A stretch of 64,000 bases of DNA from JABDMH01 sp965223165 (GTDB lineage Bacteria > Bacteroidota > Bacteroidia > Chitinophagales > Saprospiraceae), in NCBI GenBank assembly GCA_965223165.1, contig CBDCVQ010000014.1, positions 62,001-126,000 on the forward strand, written 5' to 3'. The notes below the pieces were generated by a model. It was not told the DNA's origin, did no database searches, and saw only the letters and a program-made list of their open reading frames with translations. Positions 27,011-33,807 of the stretch are shown piece after piece (the first letter of the stretch is position 1; the number at the start of each line of letters is the position of its first letter). Both the position numbers and the translations under genes were made by a program.

Positions 27011-27769
27011 CTACTTCTTGGCCTCCTCCCACAAGGCGTCCATCTGCTCTAAGGTCATGTCCTGCAGCGGTTTGGGAGCGTGCGCCTCGACATATTCAAA
27101 TCGATTTTTAAATTTTAGATTGACCCGCGACAAGGCGGTCTCCGCATCCAAGCCATAATAGCGGCCCACATTGATGAGCGAGAAGAGTACATCTCCAAAC
27201 TCCTCCTCCTTCTCGGTCCGATCACGATCCTCATCGGCCATGGCCTCTTGCAGCTCATTCAGTTCCTCATACACCTTTTCCCAGGCCTGATCGACGTGAG
27301 ACCATTCAAATCCCACCTGCTTGGTCTTCTCCTGCATCCGATAGGCCTTGACCATGGCGGGCAACGAGTTTGGCACCCCGGAGAGCACAGATTTCTTGCC
27401 CTCCTTCAGTTTGATCTGCTCCCAATTCTGCTTGACCTCCTCCTCATCGTTTACCGTCACATCCCCGTATATGTGGGGGTGTCTTTCGACCAGTTTGTCA
27501 CACACGGCATGGAGCGCCTCAGCTATGTCAAAGGCCTCCTTCTCCTCCGCGATTTTGGCATAAAACACCATGTGAAGCATCAGGTCCCCTATCTCCTCTT
27601 TTACTCCGTCCAAATCCGCTGCTAGCACGGCATCCGCCAGTTCATAAGTCTCCTCGATAGTGAGATTGCGCAGCGTCTCCATGGTCTGTTTCCGATCCCA
27701 GGGGCACTGGGCACGTAGCTCGTCCATGATCTGGAGCAATCGGGCAAACGCCTCTGTCTTCTCGCGCAT
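27011..27769 (-). CDS. mazG: Nucleoside triphosphate pyrophosphohydrolase MazG
   Basis: The 252-residue protein has two MazG repeats. The first (about 8-120) has LRAQCPWDRKQTMETLRN, the metal motif KEEIGDLMLHMVF and VERHPHIYGDV. The second (about 140-240) has EKVYEELNELQEA and EFGDVLFSLINV. MazG hydrolyses non-canonical and canonical NTPs to NMP plus pyrophosphate, cleaning the nucleotide pool and, in some bacteria, lowering ppGpp. Length and motifs are normal. Confidence 0.95.
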   Translation of the reverse strand: MREKTEAFARLLQIMDELRAQCPWDRKQTMETLRNLTIEETYELADAVLAADLDGVKEEIGDLMLHMVFYAKIAEEKEAFDIAEALHAVCDKLVERHPHIYGDVTVNDEEEVKQNWEQIKLKEGKKSVLSGVPNSLPAMVKAYRMQEKTKQVGFEWSHVDQAWEKVYEELNELQEAMADEDRDRTEKEEEFGDVLFSLINVGRYYGLDAETALSRVNLKFKNRFEYVEAHAPKPLQDMTLEQMDALWEEAKK

Positions 27770-27801
27770 CTCAGGCAGGTTTTATTGTTTACTTTTGCCA
27801 T

Positions 27802-27809
27802 CAAAGGTA
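27802..27809 (-). promoter_or_regulatory. Candidate -7 box (TACCTTTG) of mazG
   Basis: Minus-strand 27809-27802 reads TACCTTTG, about 33 bp upstream of ATG 27769. It fits TAnnTTTG; no clear -33 TTG is visible. Confidence 0.35.
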
Positions 27810-27917
27810 CAGGTTTGCACCCACTGCCTGGCCTCCCGGCGACAAAGCCGACGCGGTGGCCCGGGAGACAAGAACAATCGAGCTACCTGACCTGTTTTTA
27901 AGACAAACATACCTGTG

Positions 27918-28148
27918 ATGATCACACAATTTCTCGTGTTGGCAGCCATCATCTTTGTGGTCTTTGGCCTCTCTTTTGTGCTGATCAATCTGCGCCAGGT
28001 GGTCACCGGCCAGGAGTTTAGAGGGACCTGCTCCACCAACAATCCGTATCTCAAGGACAAACTGGGCAACTGTAGTGTATGCGGTAAGAGTCCGGAGGAG
28101 GACTGCAAGATGCCCGAGATCGACAAAAAGCAGCTTTACGGCAGTTAG
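27918..28148 (+). CDS. Small single-pass membrane protein with Cys motif
   Basis: I start at ATG 27918; a GTG directly before it at 27915 is also possible. The 76-residue protein has one N-terminal membrane helix (about 3-25) and a soluble tail with four cysteines: GTCSTNNPYLKDKLGNCSVCGKSPEEDC. The pattern C-X11-14-C-X2-C-X6-C and the ending ...EEDCK are typical of a family of tiny Bacteroidota proteins usually labelled membrane or secreted protein. The cysteines could bind a metal or form disulfides. Function unknown. Confidence 0.7.
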   Translation: MITQFLVLAAIIFVVFGLSFVLINLRQVVTGQEFRGTCSTNNPYLKDKLGNCSVCGKSPEEDCKMPEIDKKQLYGS

Positions 28149-28327
28149 TTTGCCGCTTGGTTTTGCAAGAGTTGGGATCCTCGATGATCGGATGGCAGAC
28201 TGCCACCTGATCTGCCAGTCACTACGCTAAGTGTTTCGTCTGACAAATCACTACGCAACCTGGCTGTCTCTTCTGCACCTGCTCTTCACCATCCAAGGCC
28301 TTACATAGCCGGGGCTATCCGCGGCTA

Positions 28328-28927
28328 CTAGTCTAGGAGGTGGCCAAGGATCTTTTTCTTGGTCTGCATGTACTCCAGGTTGTCTTCGTTGGGGGTGATG
28401 ATCAAAGGTACGCGTTTGGTGAGGACGATGGATGAGTCTTCGATCGCCTTGATCTTGTCGGGATTGTTTGTAAGGAGTCGAATCGATCGGATACCGAGGT
28501 CTTCCAGGATGGTGATGCCCAGGTCGAAGGACCGCTCATCCGGGGCATGGCCGAGTTGCACGTTGGCCTCGACGGTATTAAGACCATGATCCTGCAGCTC
28601 GTATGCTTTAAGCTTTTGAATGATCCCTATGCCCCGTCCCTCCTGCCGGAGGTAGACGATGACGCCACCCTCGCGAGCGATCAGCTCAAAGGACTTATGC
28701 AGTTGTGATCCGCACTCGCATCGACTGGAGCCAAAGAGATCTCCGGTCATGCACTCCGAATGAATGCGTACCAGTACATCTTCTACCCCTTTGGTCTTCA
28801 CATGGACCAGCGCCAAATGTGGCATGGGATCCCCGGGATCGACGCCGTAGGCGATCAACTCAAACTCACCCCACTTGGTGGGTATCAGTGCCCTTGACAA
28901 TGATTTCATCCGGCGGTGTACAATCAT
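28328..28927 (-). CDS. ribA: GTP cyclohydrolase II
   Basis: The 199-residue protein contains the zinc cysteines Cys59, Cys70 and Cys72 (SECMTGDLFGSSRCECG) and the YLRQEGRGIGI loop with the catalytic residues. It opens the imidazole ring of GTP in the first step of riboflavin synthesis. It is a stand-alone RibA, not fused to DHBP synthase. The start may be ATG 28927 or ATG 28909 (MKSLSRALIPTKWGEF). I see no FMN riboswitch upstream. Confidence 0.93.
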   Translation of the reverse strand: MIVHRRMKSLSRALIPTKWGEFELIAYGVDPGDPMPHLALVHVKTKGVEDVLVRIHSECMTGDLFGSSRCECGSQLHKSFELIAREGGVIVYLRQEGRGIGIIQKLKAYELQDHGLNTVEANVQLGHAPDERSFDLGITILEDLGIRSIRLLTNNPDKIKAIEDSSIVLTKRVPLIITPNEDNLEYMQTKKKILGHLLD

Positions 28928-28984
28928 AAAATGGCCTATGCGACCTAAAGGTTCGCCGACGAGCGACGAATCATATCAAGATGG

Positions 28985-28992
28985 CAAATGTA
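28985..28992 (-). promoter_or_regulatory. Candidate -7 box (TACATTTG) of ribA
   Basis: Minus-strand 28992-28985 reads TACATTTG, identical to the box before the pheA leader and about 55 bp upstream of ATG 28927. A TTG at -33 is lacking. Confidence 0.35.
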
Positions 28993-29020
28993 AAAGGAAA
29001 AATAGTTTGTAGGAGGGGGC

Positions 29021-29116
29021 TCAGTAAATTCTTCTTCGCTCACTTAACATTTTGGTCCCGGATATGATCGCTGCGCCCAAAAGAAATGAGATTGAGGTTA
29101 TACACAAAATCAACAT
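29021..29116 (-). CDS. Possible small membrane protein, 31 residues
   Basis: On the minus strand an ATG at 29116 opens MLILCITSISFLLGAAIISG followed by TKMLSERRRIY and TGA at 29021-29023. It would be one membrane helix with a positively charged tail, the usual shape of a bacterial small membrane protein. It sits alone in the gene-free stretch 28928-29353, just downstream of a strongly AT-rich island. There is no clear Shine-Dalgarno, and I know no homologue. It may be chance. Confidence 0.25.
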   Translation of the reverse strand: MLILCITSISFLLGAAIISGTKMLSERRRIY

Positions 29117-29260
29117 GATAGTTATCTCAGTTAGGTATGAAAAGTGAAGATCGTGTCGCTAATATGGACTTTTTCCAAGGAAAAAAAAACAAATAGCGAC
29201 AAAAAAAATATATACGCAACGTTTATACGTAAATATCTTTGAGATAACTGGTTATATCAG

Positions 29261-29309
29261 CAAACGTAGACTATATATAGATTCTTTTTATAAAAGATTT
29301 TCTCTATAC
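29261..29309. promoter_or_regulatory. AT-rich island with -7-like boxes and an imperfect dyad
   Basis: About 29120-29320 is much richer in A+T than the surroundings. It contains TACGTTTG on the minus strand (29268-29261) and TATCTTTG on the plus strand (29234-29241), both fitting TAnnTTTG, and an imperfect dyad (TATAGA at 29276 to TCTATA near 29309 with complementary A/T-rich arms between). It may hold divergent promoters, one of which could serve the small ORF at 29021-29116. Confidence 0.3.
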
Positions 29310-29353
29310 GAGAACGCTACTACAGCACCCATTCACATGCAAAAGTGGGGCCA

Positions 29354-30460
29354 TTATTTGACCCCCTCCTTAGTGGATTGGCCCAACATAATCTTTTCTT
29401 GGTGGTTGATGGACTCCTGGTGGACCGCTTTCAAGAACCTGGACATAAACTCCTTGCTGAGGCCCAACGGAGACGCCTGATCCATAGCCCGATCCAAGAT
29501 CTCATTCCAGCGATCTTGCTGTAGGATCGATATGTTGTTCTTCTTTTTGTACTCTCCTATCCGGTTGGCGACCTTCATTCGATTGCCGAGCATCTCGATC
29601 AGTTCCTTGTCTATCGCATCGATGCGATGCCGCAGATCGTCAATATTCTCCTGAAACTCAGGATTATCTGACGTAGTCTGTCGCACCTTCAGACGGGATA
29701 CGATCTGCTCCTTCAGGTCAAATGGCGTGACCTGCTGCTTGGCATCACTCCAGGCATTGGTCGGATCGCAGTGAGACTCCAGCATCACCCCATCGTAGTT
29801 GAGATCCAGGGCTGTCTGAGATACCTCATAGAGGTGCTCACGATTGCCGCAGATATGCGATGAATCGCAGATCATCATCAGATCCGGATAGGAATTGCGC
29901 AGCTCGATGGGTATCTGCCACTGTGGTACATTGCGGTATATGGTATGTCCAAATTTGGAAAAGCCTCGATGCACCGCACCGATCTGGGTGATGCCCGCTT
30001 TGTACAGTCGCTCGATCGCACCCATCCACAGCTTGAGGTCGGGATTGATCGGATTCTTGACAAAGACCGGTATATCCACCCCTTTTAGCGCATCCGCGAT
30101 CTCCTGCACCGAAAATGGATTGACCGTGGTGCGTGCACCCAACCACAGGACATCGATCCCGATCTTTAGTGCCTCAAACACGTGTTGGGTGTTGGCTACC
30201 TCCGTGGTTACTCGAAAACCGTATTGGTCCTTGACCTGCTTGAGCCACTTCAGCCCCTCAAAGCCAATGCCCTCAAAATTGTTGGGGCGGGTGCGTGGTT
30301 TCCAAATGCCTGCGCGGAACAGGTCTACCTCCAGGTCCAGATCTGCCATCATCTGGGCAGTCTTCATCACCTGCTCTTCGGTCTCTGCACTGCATGGACC
30401 CGTGATGAGGATGGGTCGATCTGCATGCCGCTGAAGCGGCGTAGTTATGTTCATATCCAT
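29354..30460 (-). CDS. Bifunctional DAHP synthase / chorismate mutase
   Basis: I chose ATG 30460 (MDMNITTPLQRHADRPIL), 10 bp after the tyrA stop. Residues about 15-255 form a class-I DAHP synthase barrel (LITGPCSAETEEQ, RAGIWKPRTRP, WLGARTTVNPF, HRGFSKFG, DSSHICGNR). Residues about 270-360 form an AroQ chorismate mutase (IDDLRHRIDAIDKELIEMLGNRMKVANRIGEYKK, written here in part). The enzyme condenses PEP and erythrose-4-phosphate at the head of the shikimate pathway and also converts chorismate to prephenate at its branch point. It closes the pheA operon, so one leader controls both entry and branch steps. The CM domain may sense prephenate to inhibit the DAHP domain, as in other fusions. Confidence 0.93.
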   Translation of the reverse strand: MDMNITTPLQRHADRPILITGPCSAETEEQVMKTAQMMADLDLEVDLFRAGIWKPRTRPNNFEGIGFEGLKWLKQVKDQYGFRVTTEVANTQHVFEALKIGIDVLWLGARTTVNPFSVQEIADALKGVDIPVFVKNPINPDLKLWMGAIERLYKAGITQIGAVHRGFSKFGHTIYRNVPQWQIPIELRNSYPDLMMICDSSHICGNREHLYEVSQTALDLNYDGVMLESHCDPTNAWSDAKQQVTPFDLKEQIVSRLKVRQTTSDNPEFQENIDDLRHRIDAIDKELIEMLGNRMKVANRIGEYKKKNNISILQQDRWNEILDRAMDQASPLGLSKEFMSRFLKAVHQESINHQEKIMLGQSTKEGVK

Positions 30461-30470
30461 GATTTGCCTT

Positions 30471-31310
30471 TTATTGTATGATTTTCTTAATCTGATTTGC
30501 TTGCTCGATAAGCGTGTGAAATGAATCAAAGTCTTTCTTGATCAGCAGGGTCCTAAATCGGCTGATCGTGTTGATGTGCTCGTCTAAAACGTCCAGCACG
30601 TACTCCCGATTCTGGCGAAAAATAGGCACCCAGGTATCCGGATTACTCTTGGCCAGTCGCACCGTCGAACTAAAGCCACCGCTGGCCAACTCAAAGATCC
30701 GCTTCTCGTTCTTTTCTTTCTCCAGTACCGTTAGTGCCAGGGCAAAGGAGCTGATATGCGATATGTGAGAGACGTAGGCCGTGTGCACATCGTGCTCTTC
30801 TGAATCATGGTAGACCAAGGACATTCCAATGCAGCGATACATATCCTCGACGATAGACAAGGCGTCCGGATCAGAGTCGTCCTGATCGACAATGACGGCG
30901 CATTTACCTGCAAAGAGGCCCTCGATCGCGGCCTGAGGCCCCGAGTACTCCGTACCTGCCATCGGATGTGACGCTACGTAGCGACCCCGTTTGGGGTGAT
31001 GGGCGACGGACGCTACGATGGCGGACTTGGTCGACCCCACATCTACAATCACCTGACCGTCTACACCATCGAGTATGCCTGGCAATGAGCGGACGATAGC
31101 ATCCACTGGCGTCGCCAGGATGATGAGCTGCGCAGATGCCAGGGCTTGAGGCAAGGTCATCGTCTGATCCACCAGGCCCAGTCGCAGCGCCTCGTCCAGA
31201 TGGCTGGGGTTGGCATCGATACCGATGATCTGGTCAGCATACCCGCAGCTTCGCAGGCTTTTTGCCAGCGATCCTCCAATCAATCCCACACCGACTATGC
31301 CGACCTTCAT
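30471..31310 (-). CDS. tyrA: Prephenate dehydrogenase
   Basis: The start ATG 31310 overlaps the aminotransferase stop in ATGA; the frame upstream of it is the tail of that gene. The 279-residue protein has an N-terminal NAD-binding fold (KVGIVGVGLIGGSLAKSLR), the catalytic His region VASHPMAGTEYSG, and a helical C-terminal dimerisation domain. It oxidatively decarboxylates prephenate to 4-hydroxyphenylpyruvate for tyrosine. No ACT domain is fused, so feedback is likely elsewhere or through the leader. Confidence 0.93.
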   Translation of the reverse strand: MKVGIVGVGLIGGSLAKSLRSCGYADQIIGIDANPSHLDEALRLGLVDQTMTLPQALASAQLIILATPVDAIVRSLPGILDGVDGQVIVDVGSTKSAIVASVAHHPKRGRYVASHPMAGTEYSGPQAAIEGLFAGKCAVIVDQDDSDPDALSIVEDMYRCIGMSLVYHDSEEHDVHTAYVSHISHISSFALALTVLEKEKNEKRIFELASGGFSSTVRLAKSNPDTWVPIFRQNREYVLDVLDEHINTISRFRTLLIKKDFDSFHTLIEQANQIKKIIQ

Positions 31311-32491
31311 GCGGGATTGACTTTCACCTTTTGCTGATGCAATGCGCACCTTCGTATGGCCTCCTGAAACACGTTCACATTATTGCAAAGTGAAATACGT
31401 ACATATTCCTTGCCATTTTCGCCAAAGATGCCTCCCGGCGTGACAAACACCCGGGCTTGCGCTAGCACCTCATCCGAAAGTTGGTAGCCGTCGCCCTGTG
31501 CTGGAGGTACCTTGCCCCACAAAAACATGCCCACCTGCTGCGCATCGTAGGTACAACCCAGCAATTGCATCAGCTCCTCGGCGGCCACTCGTCGCTGCCT
31601 ATAGTCAGCATTGATCTTATCATACCAAGACGCCTCCAACTGGAGGGCCTCGGTGGCGGCCAACTGCACAGGCCGAAACATACCCGAATCCATATTGCTC
31701 TTAAATCTGAGCACCTCGGTAATCCGGTCCCCATGGCCGGTCAGAAAGCCTACCCGCCATCCTGCCATGTTAAAGGTCTTGCTCAATGAAGTCAACTCCA
31801 CTGCCACCTCTTTGGCACCAAGTACCTGCAAGATGCTGAGGGGCTCGTCGTTGAGGATAAAGGCATAGGGATTGTCGTGGCAGAGCAGGATCTGGTGTCG
31901 GCGCGCGAAGTACACCAACTGCTCCATCTGTTGCAAACTGGCTTTGGCCCCCGTAGGCATATGCGGATAGTTCAGCCACATCATCTTGACGCGAGACAGG
32001 TCCAACGCCTCCAGCACAGCCAAATCCGGAAACCAACCCAGTTCTTCGCGTAGCGCATAGGTGTGCACGGTAGCCCCTGCCAAGAGAGCGGCCGAACGAT
32101 AGCTGGGATAGCCGGGATCCGGCACCAAGATCTGATCTCCCTCTTCGAGATAGGTCATCGACAGGTGCATGATGCCCTCCTTGGATCCGATCAACGGAAG
32201 TATTTCCTGGTCCGGGTCGAGATCGACGTCAAAATGATCGACATACCATCGGGCCAGGGCCTCGCGGATTTCGGGGATACCTTTGTACGATTGATAGGTG
32301 TGAAAGCCGTCTTCGGTCAGGGCAGCACTCACACGCTTGATCACGGACGGATGGGGCGCAAGATCCGGGCTACCAATGCCCAGATTGATGATGTCGTGGC
32401 CCTGAGCCCGCAGCTGGGCAATCTCCCGCAGCTTCTTGGAGAAGTAGTACTCCCTGATATGGTCCAACCGACTGGCTACTTCAATTCTCAT
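31307..32491 (-). CDS. PLP-dependent aminotransferase (class I/II) of the Phe/Tyr operon
   Basis: The 394-residue protein has the fold-type I pattern: NLGIGSPDLAPHPSV at the N-terminus, DPGYPSYRS, NYPHMPTGA, and the PLP lysine in SLSKTFNMAGWRVGF. Its place between pheA and tyrA suggests it transaminates prephenate, phenylpyruvate or hydroxyphenylpyruvate; sequence alone does not pick one. NYPHMPTG replaces the common NYPNNPTG. It overlaps pheA by 11 bp and tyrA by 4 bp, so the four genes are translationally coupled. Confidence 0.88.
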   Translation of the reverse strand: MRIEVASRLDHIREYYFSKKLREIAQLRAQGHDIINLGIGSPDLAPHPSVIKRVSAALTEDGFHTYQSYKGIPEIREALARWYVDHFDVDLDPDQEILPLIGSKEGIMHLSMTYLEEGDQILVPDPGYPSYRSAALLAGATVHTYALREELGWFPDLAVLEALDLSRVKMMWLNYPHMPTGAKASLQQMEQLVYFARRHQILLCHDNPYAFILNDEPLSILQVLGAKEVAVELTSLSKTFNMAGWRVGFLTGHGDRITEVLRFKSNMDSGMFRPVQLAATEALQLEASWYDKINADYRQRRVAAEELMQLLGCTYDAQQVGMFLWGKVPPAQGDGYQLSDEVLAQARVFVTPGGIFGENGKEYVRISLCNNVNVFQEAIRRCALHQQKVKVNPA

Positions 32492-33317
32492 GATGCTGTC
32501 CGGCTTTGTACTTTCCCAGTATCTTCAGCCCTCGCGTCGTCTGCGTCAGCCCCTGGATGATCTGCCCAAACCGCTGGCGATCCTCCAGCAGGAAGTCAAC
32601 AAAAAAGAGATACTCCCAGGGCCTACCTGGTATGGGTGTGGATTGAATCTTGGTCAGGTTGGCTCCGAGATCGCTCAGAGCCTGCAGCGCCCGGTATAGA
32701 CTGCCAATCTCATGACTGACCGCAAAGGAGACCGACACCTTATTATAGAGCTCATTGTGGGGCGCATTCATAAAATGGTCAATCGCAATAAACCGGGTAT
32801 AGTTGCGCTTGTTAGTCTCGATGCCCTCCCGCAGCACCTCCAGCTCGTACATCTCTCCAGCCAGGTCACTGGCCAGTGCTCCCACGTGCTTTAGTTTTTG
32901 CTCTCGTACCTTCCTTGCGCTGCCCGCGGTATCCTTGGTTTCTACCAGCTTGATGTGCGGAAACGGCCGAAAGAACTCCCGGCACTGCGCAATGGCCATG
33001 GTATGTGAGTGGACCTCCTTCAGGTCCTCTATGCCCGTACCTGGCAGCACTAAGAGGTTTTGCTTCACTCGGATGTAGACTTCCCCACTGATCTGCAGGG
33101 ACGAGCGATTGAGCAGGTCGTAATTGTACAGCAGACTGCCCGCAATAGAGTTTTCGATGGCCATCATGCCCGAGTCAGCTCCGTCATTATTCTCGACCTG
33201 TGCCACCACTTGCTCAAAGGTGTCCGCCGGGACAATCTCGATATCCCCTTGGTGGTACAGTCGGGCTGCGATCTCGTGAAAGGCTCCCGGATATCCCTGT
33301 ATGACTACTTTTTTCAT
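32481..33317 (-). CDS. pheA: Prephenate dehydratase
   Basis: The 278-residue protein has the two-lobed dehydratase domain (about 1-180: VVIQGYPGAFHEIAA, MMAIENSIAGSL, VETKDTAGSARKV, NYTRFIAI with the essential Thr-Arg-Phe) and a C-terminal ACT domain (about 192-270). It makes phenylpyruvate from prephenate. The ACT motif usually written ESRP is QSTP here. No chorismate mutase is fused; that domain sits on the DAHP synthase four genes down. It is the first gene after a leader-peptide attenuator (33339-33501). Confidence 0.94.
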   Translation of the reverse strand: MKKVVIQGYPGAFHEIAARLYHQGDIEIVPADTFEQVVAQVENNDGADSGMMAIENSIAGSLLYNYDLLNRSSLQISGEVYIRVKQNLLVLPGTGIEDLKEVHSHTMAIAQCREFFRPFPHIKLVETKDTAGSARKVREQKLKHVGALASDLAGEMYELEVLREGIETNKRNYTRFIAIDHFMNAPHNELYNKVSVSFAVSHEIGSLYRALQALSDLGANLTKIQSTPIPGRPWEYLFFVDFLLEDRQRFGQIIQGLTQTTRGLKILGKYKAGQHHEN

Positions 33318-33338
33318 GTGGTCGATAGTCCATTAACT

Positions 33339-33365
33339 AAAAATGGGTCCTTCAAGGGGACCCAT
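33339..33365 (-). terminator. Attenuator terminator in the pheA leader
   Basis: Read on the minus strand: ATGGGTCC (33365-33358), loop CCTTGAA, GGACCCAT (33350-33343), a perfect 8-bp stem, followed by TTTT (33342-33339). It lies 22 bp before the pheA ATG, where a terminator only makes sense as a regulatory one. Its 5' arm and loop (TCCCCTT, 33360-33354) can pair instead with AAGGGGA (33396-33390), which directly follows the leader stop codon. Confidence 0.85.
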
Positions 33366-33396
33366 CTTATATATTTACAAACAGCCGGTTCCCCTT

Positions 33397-33453
33397 TTAC
33401 GGACATCCATAAAAGAAGAAAAAGTAAAACTGGCTGCTGAAATTTGCTCTCAT
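33397..33453 (-). CDS. pheA leader peptide MRANFSSQFYFFFFYGCP
   Basis: An ATG at 33453 opens an 18-codon frame ending in TAA (33399-33397). Residues 9-15 are FYFFFFY: seven aromatic codons in a row, with a further Phe at position 5. This is the pattern of enteric pheA leader peptides, made to stall the ribosome when charged Phe-tRNA (here also Tyr-tRNA) is scarce. The antiterminator arm AAGGGGA starts one base after the stop codon, so a ribosome that finishes the peptide covers it, and one stalled at codons 9-14 leaves it free. Too short for ordinary gene callers. Confidence 0.85.
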   Translation of the reverse strand: MRANFSSQFYFFFFYGCP

Positions 33454-33470
33454 TGTTGAAATTCCGACAA

Positions 33471-33501
33471 CAAATGTAGACAAATGTTAGAACTGCTCCA
33501 A
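33471..33501 (-). promoter_or_regulatory. Promoter of the pheA operon (TTG-N20-TACATTTG)
   Basis: On the minus strand TTG (33501-33499) is followed after 20 nt by TACATTTG (33478-33471), a full match to the Bacteroidota -33/-7 consensus. The predicted transcript starts near 33465, about 12 nt before the leader ATG. The rest of the gene-free stretch up to 33807 shows no other clear feature. Confidence 0.7.
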
Positions 33502-33807
33502 CATTTAGGGTGAATAATTTGGATGACAAAAAAGCGTGTCCTTCATCCGGACTAAGCGCCTCTCTATCTATTGGTTATCTCCTTCTATCTAATTAGCCCG
33601 TATCTACTGCCCTATCGTTTGACCGCCAATGCGTTCCAAGTTATCTTTATCGGGATAATCTCGACACACTCCACGTTCAGTGAGCTTGTACGGTCCCCCG
33701 GGTAGTTGTGGCAACGCATACGCAGATTTGTTTCGCCTGGTCTGTCCACAGCCTTCGAGCGTTCGTACGTCTGATGCTCATTTTTTGTTCAATCAATTGA
33801 TTCAACT

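Noticed and set aside
28149..28327. Possible further copy of the dispersed repeat between the small membrane protein gene and ribA
   Set aside because: Only short similar words (CTACGC, CAACCTGGC) and no alignable block as in copies A-C.
33314..33529. 71-codon frame overlapping the pheA leader
   Set aside because: Different frame from the aromatic leader, no family features, and it overlaps the attenuator and pheA start.
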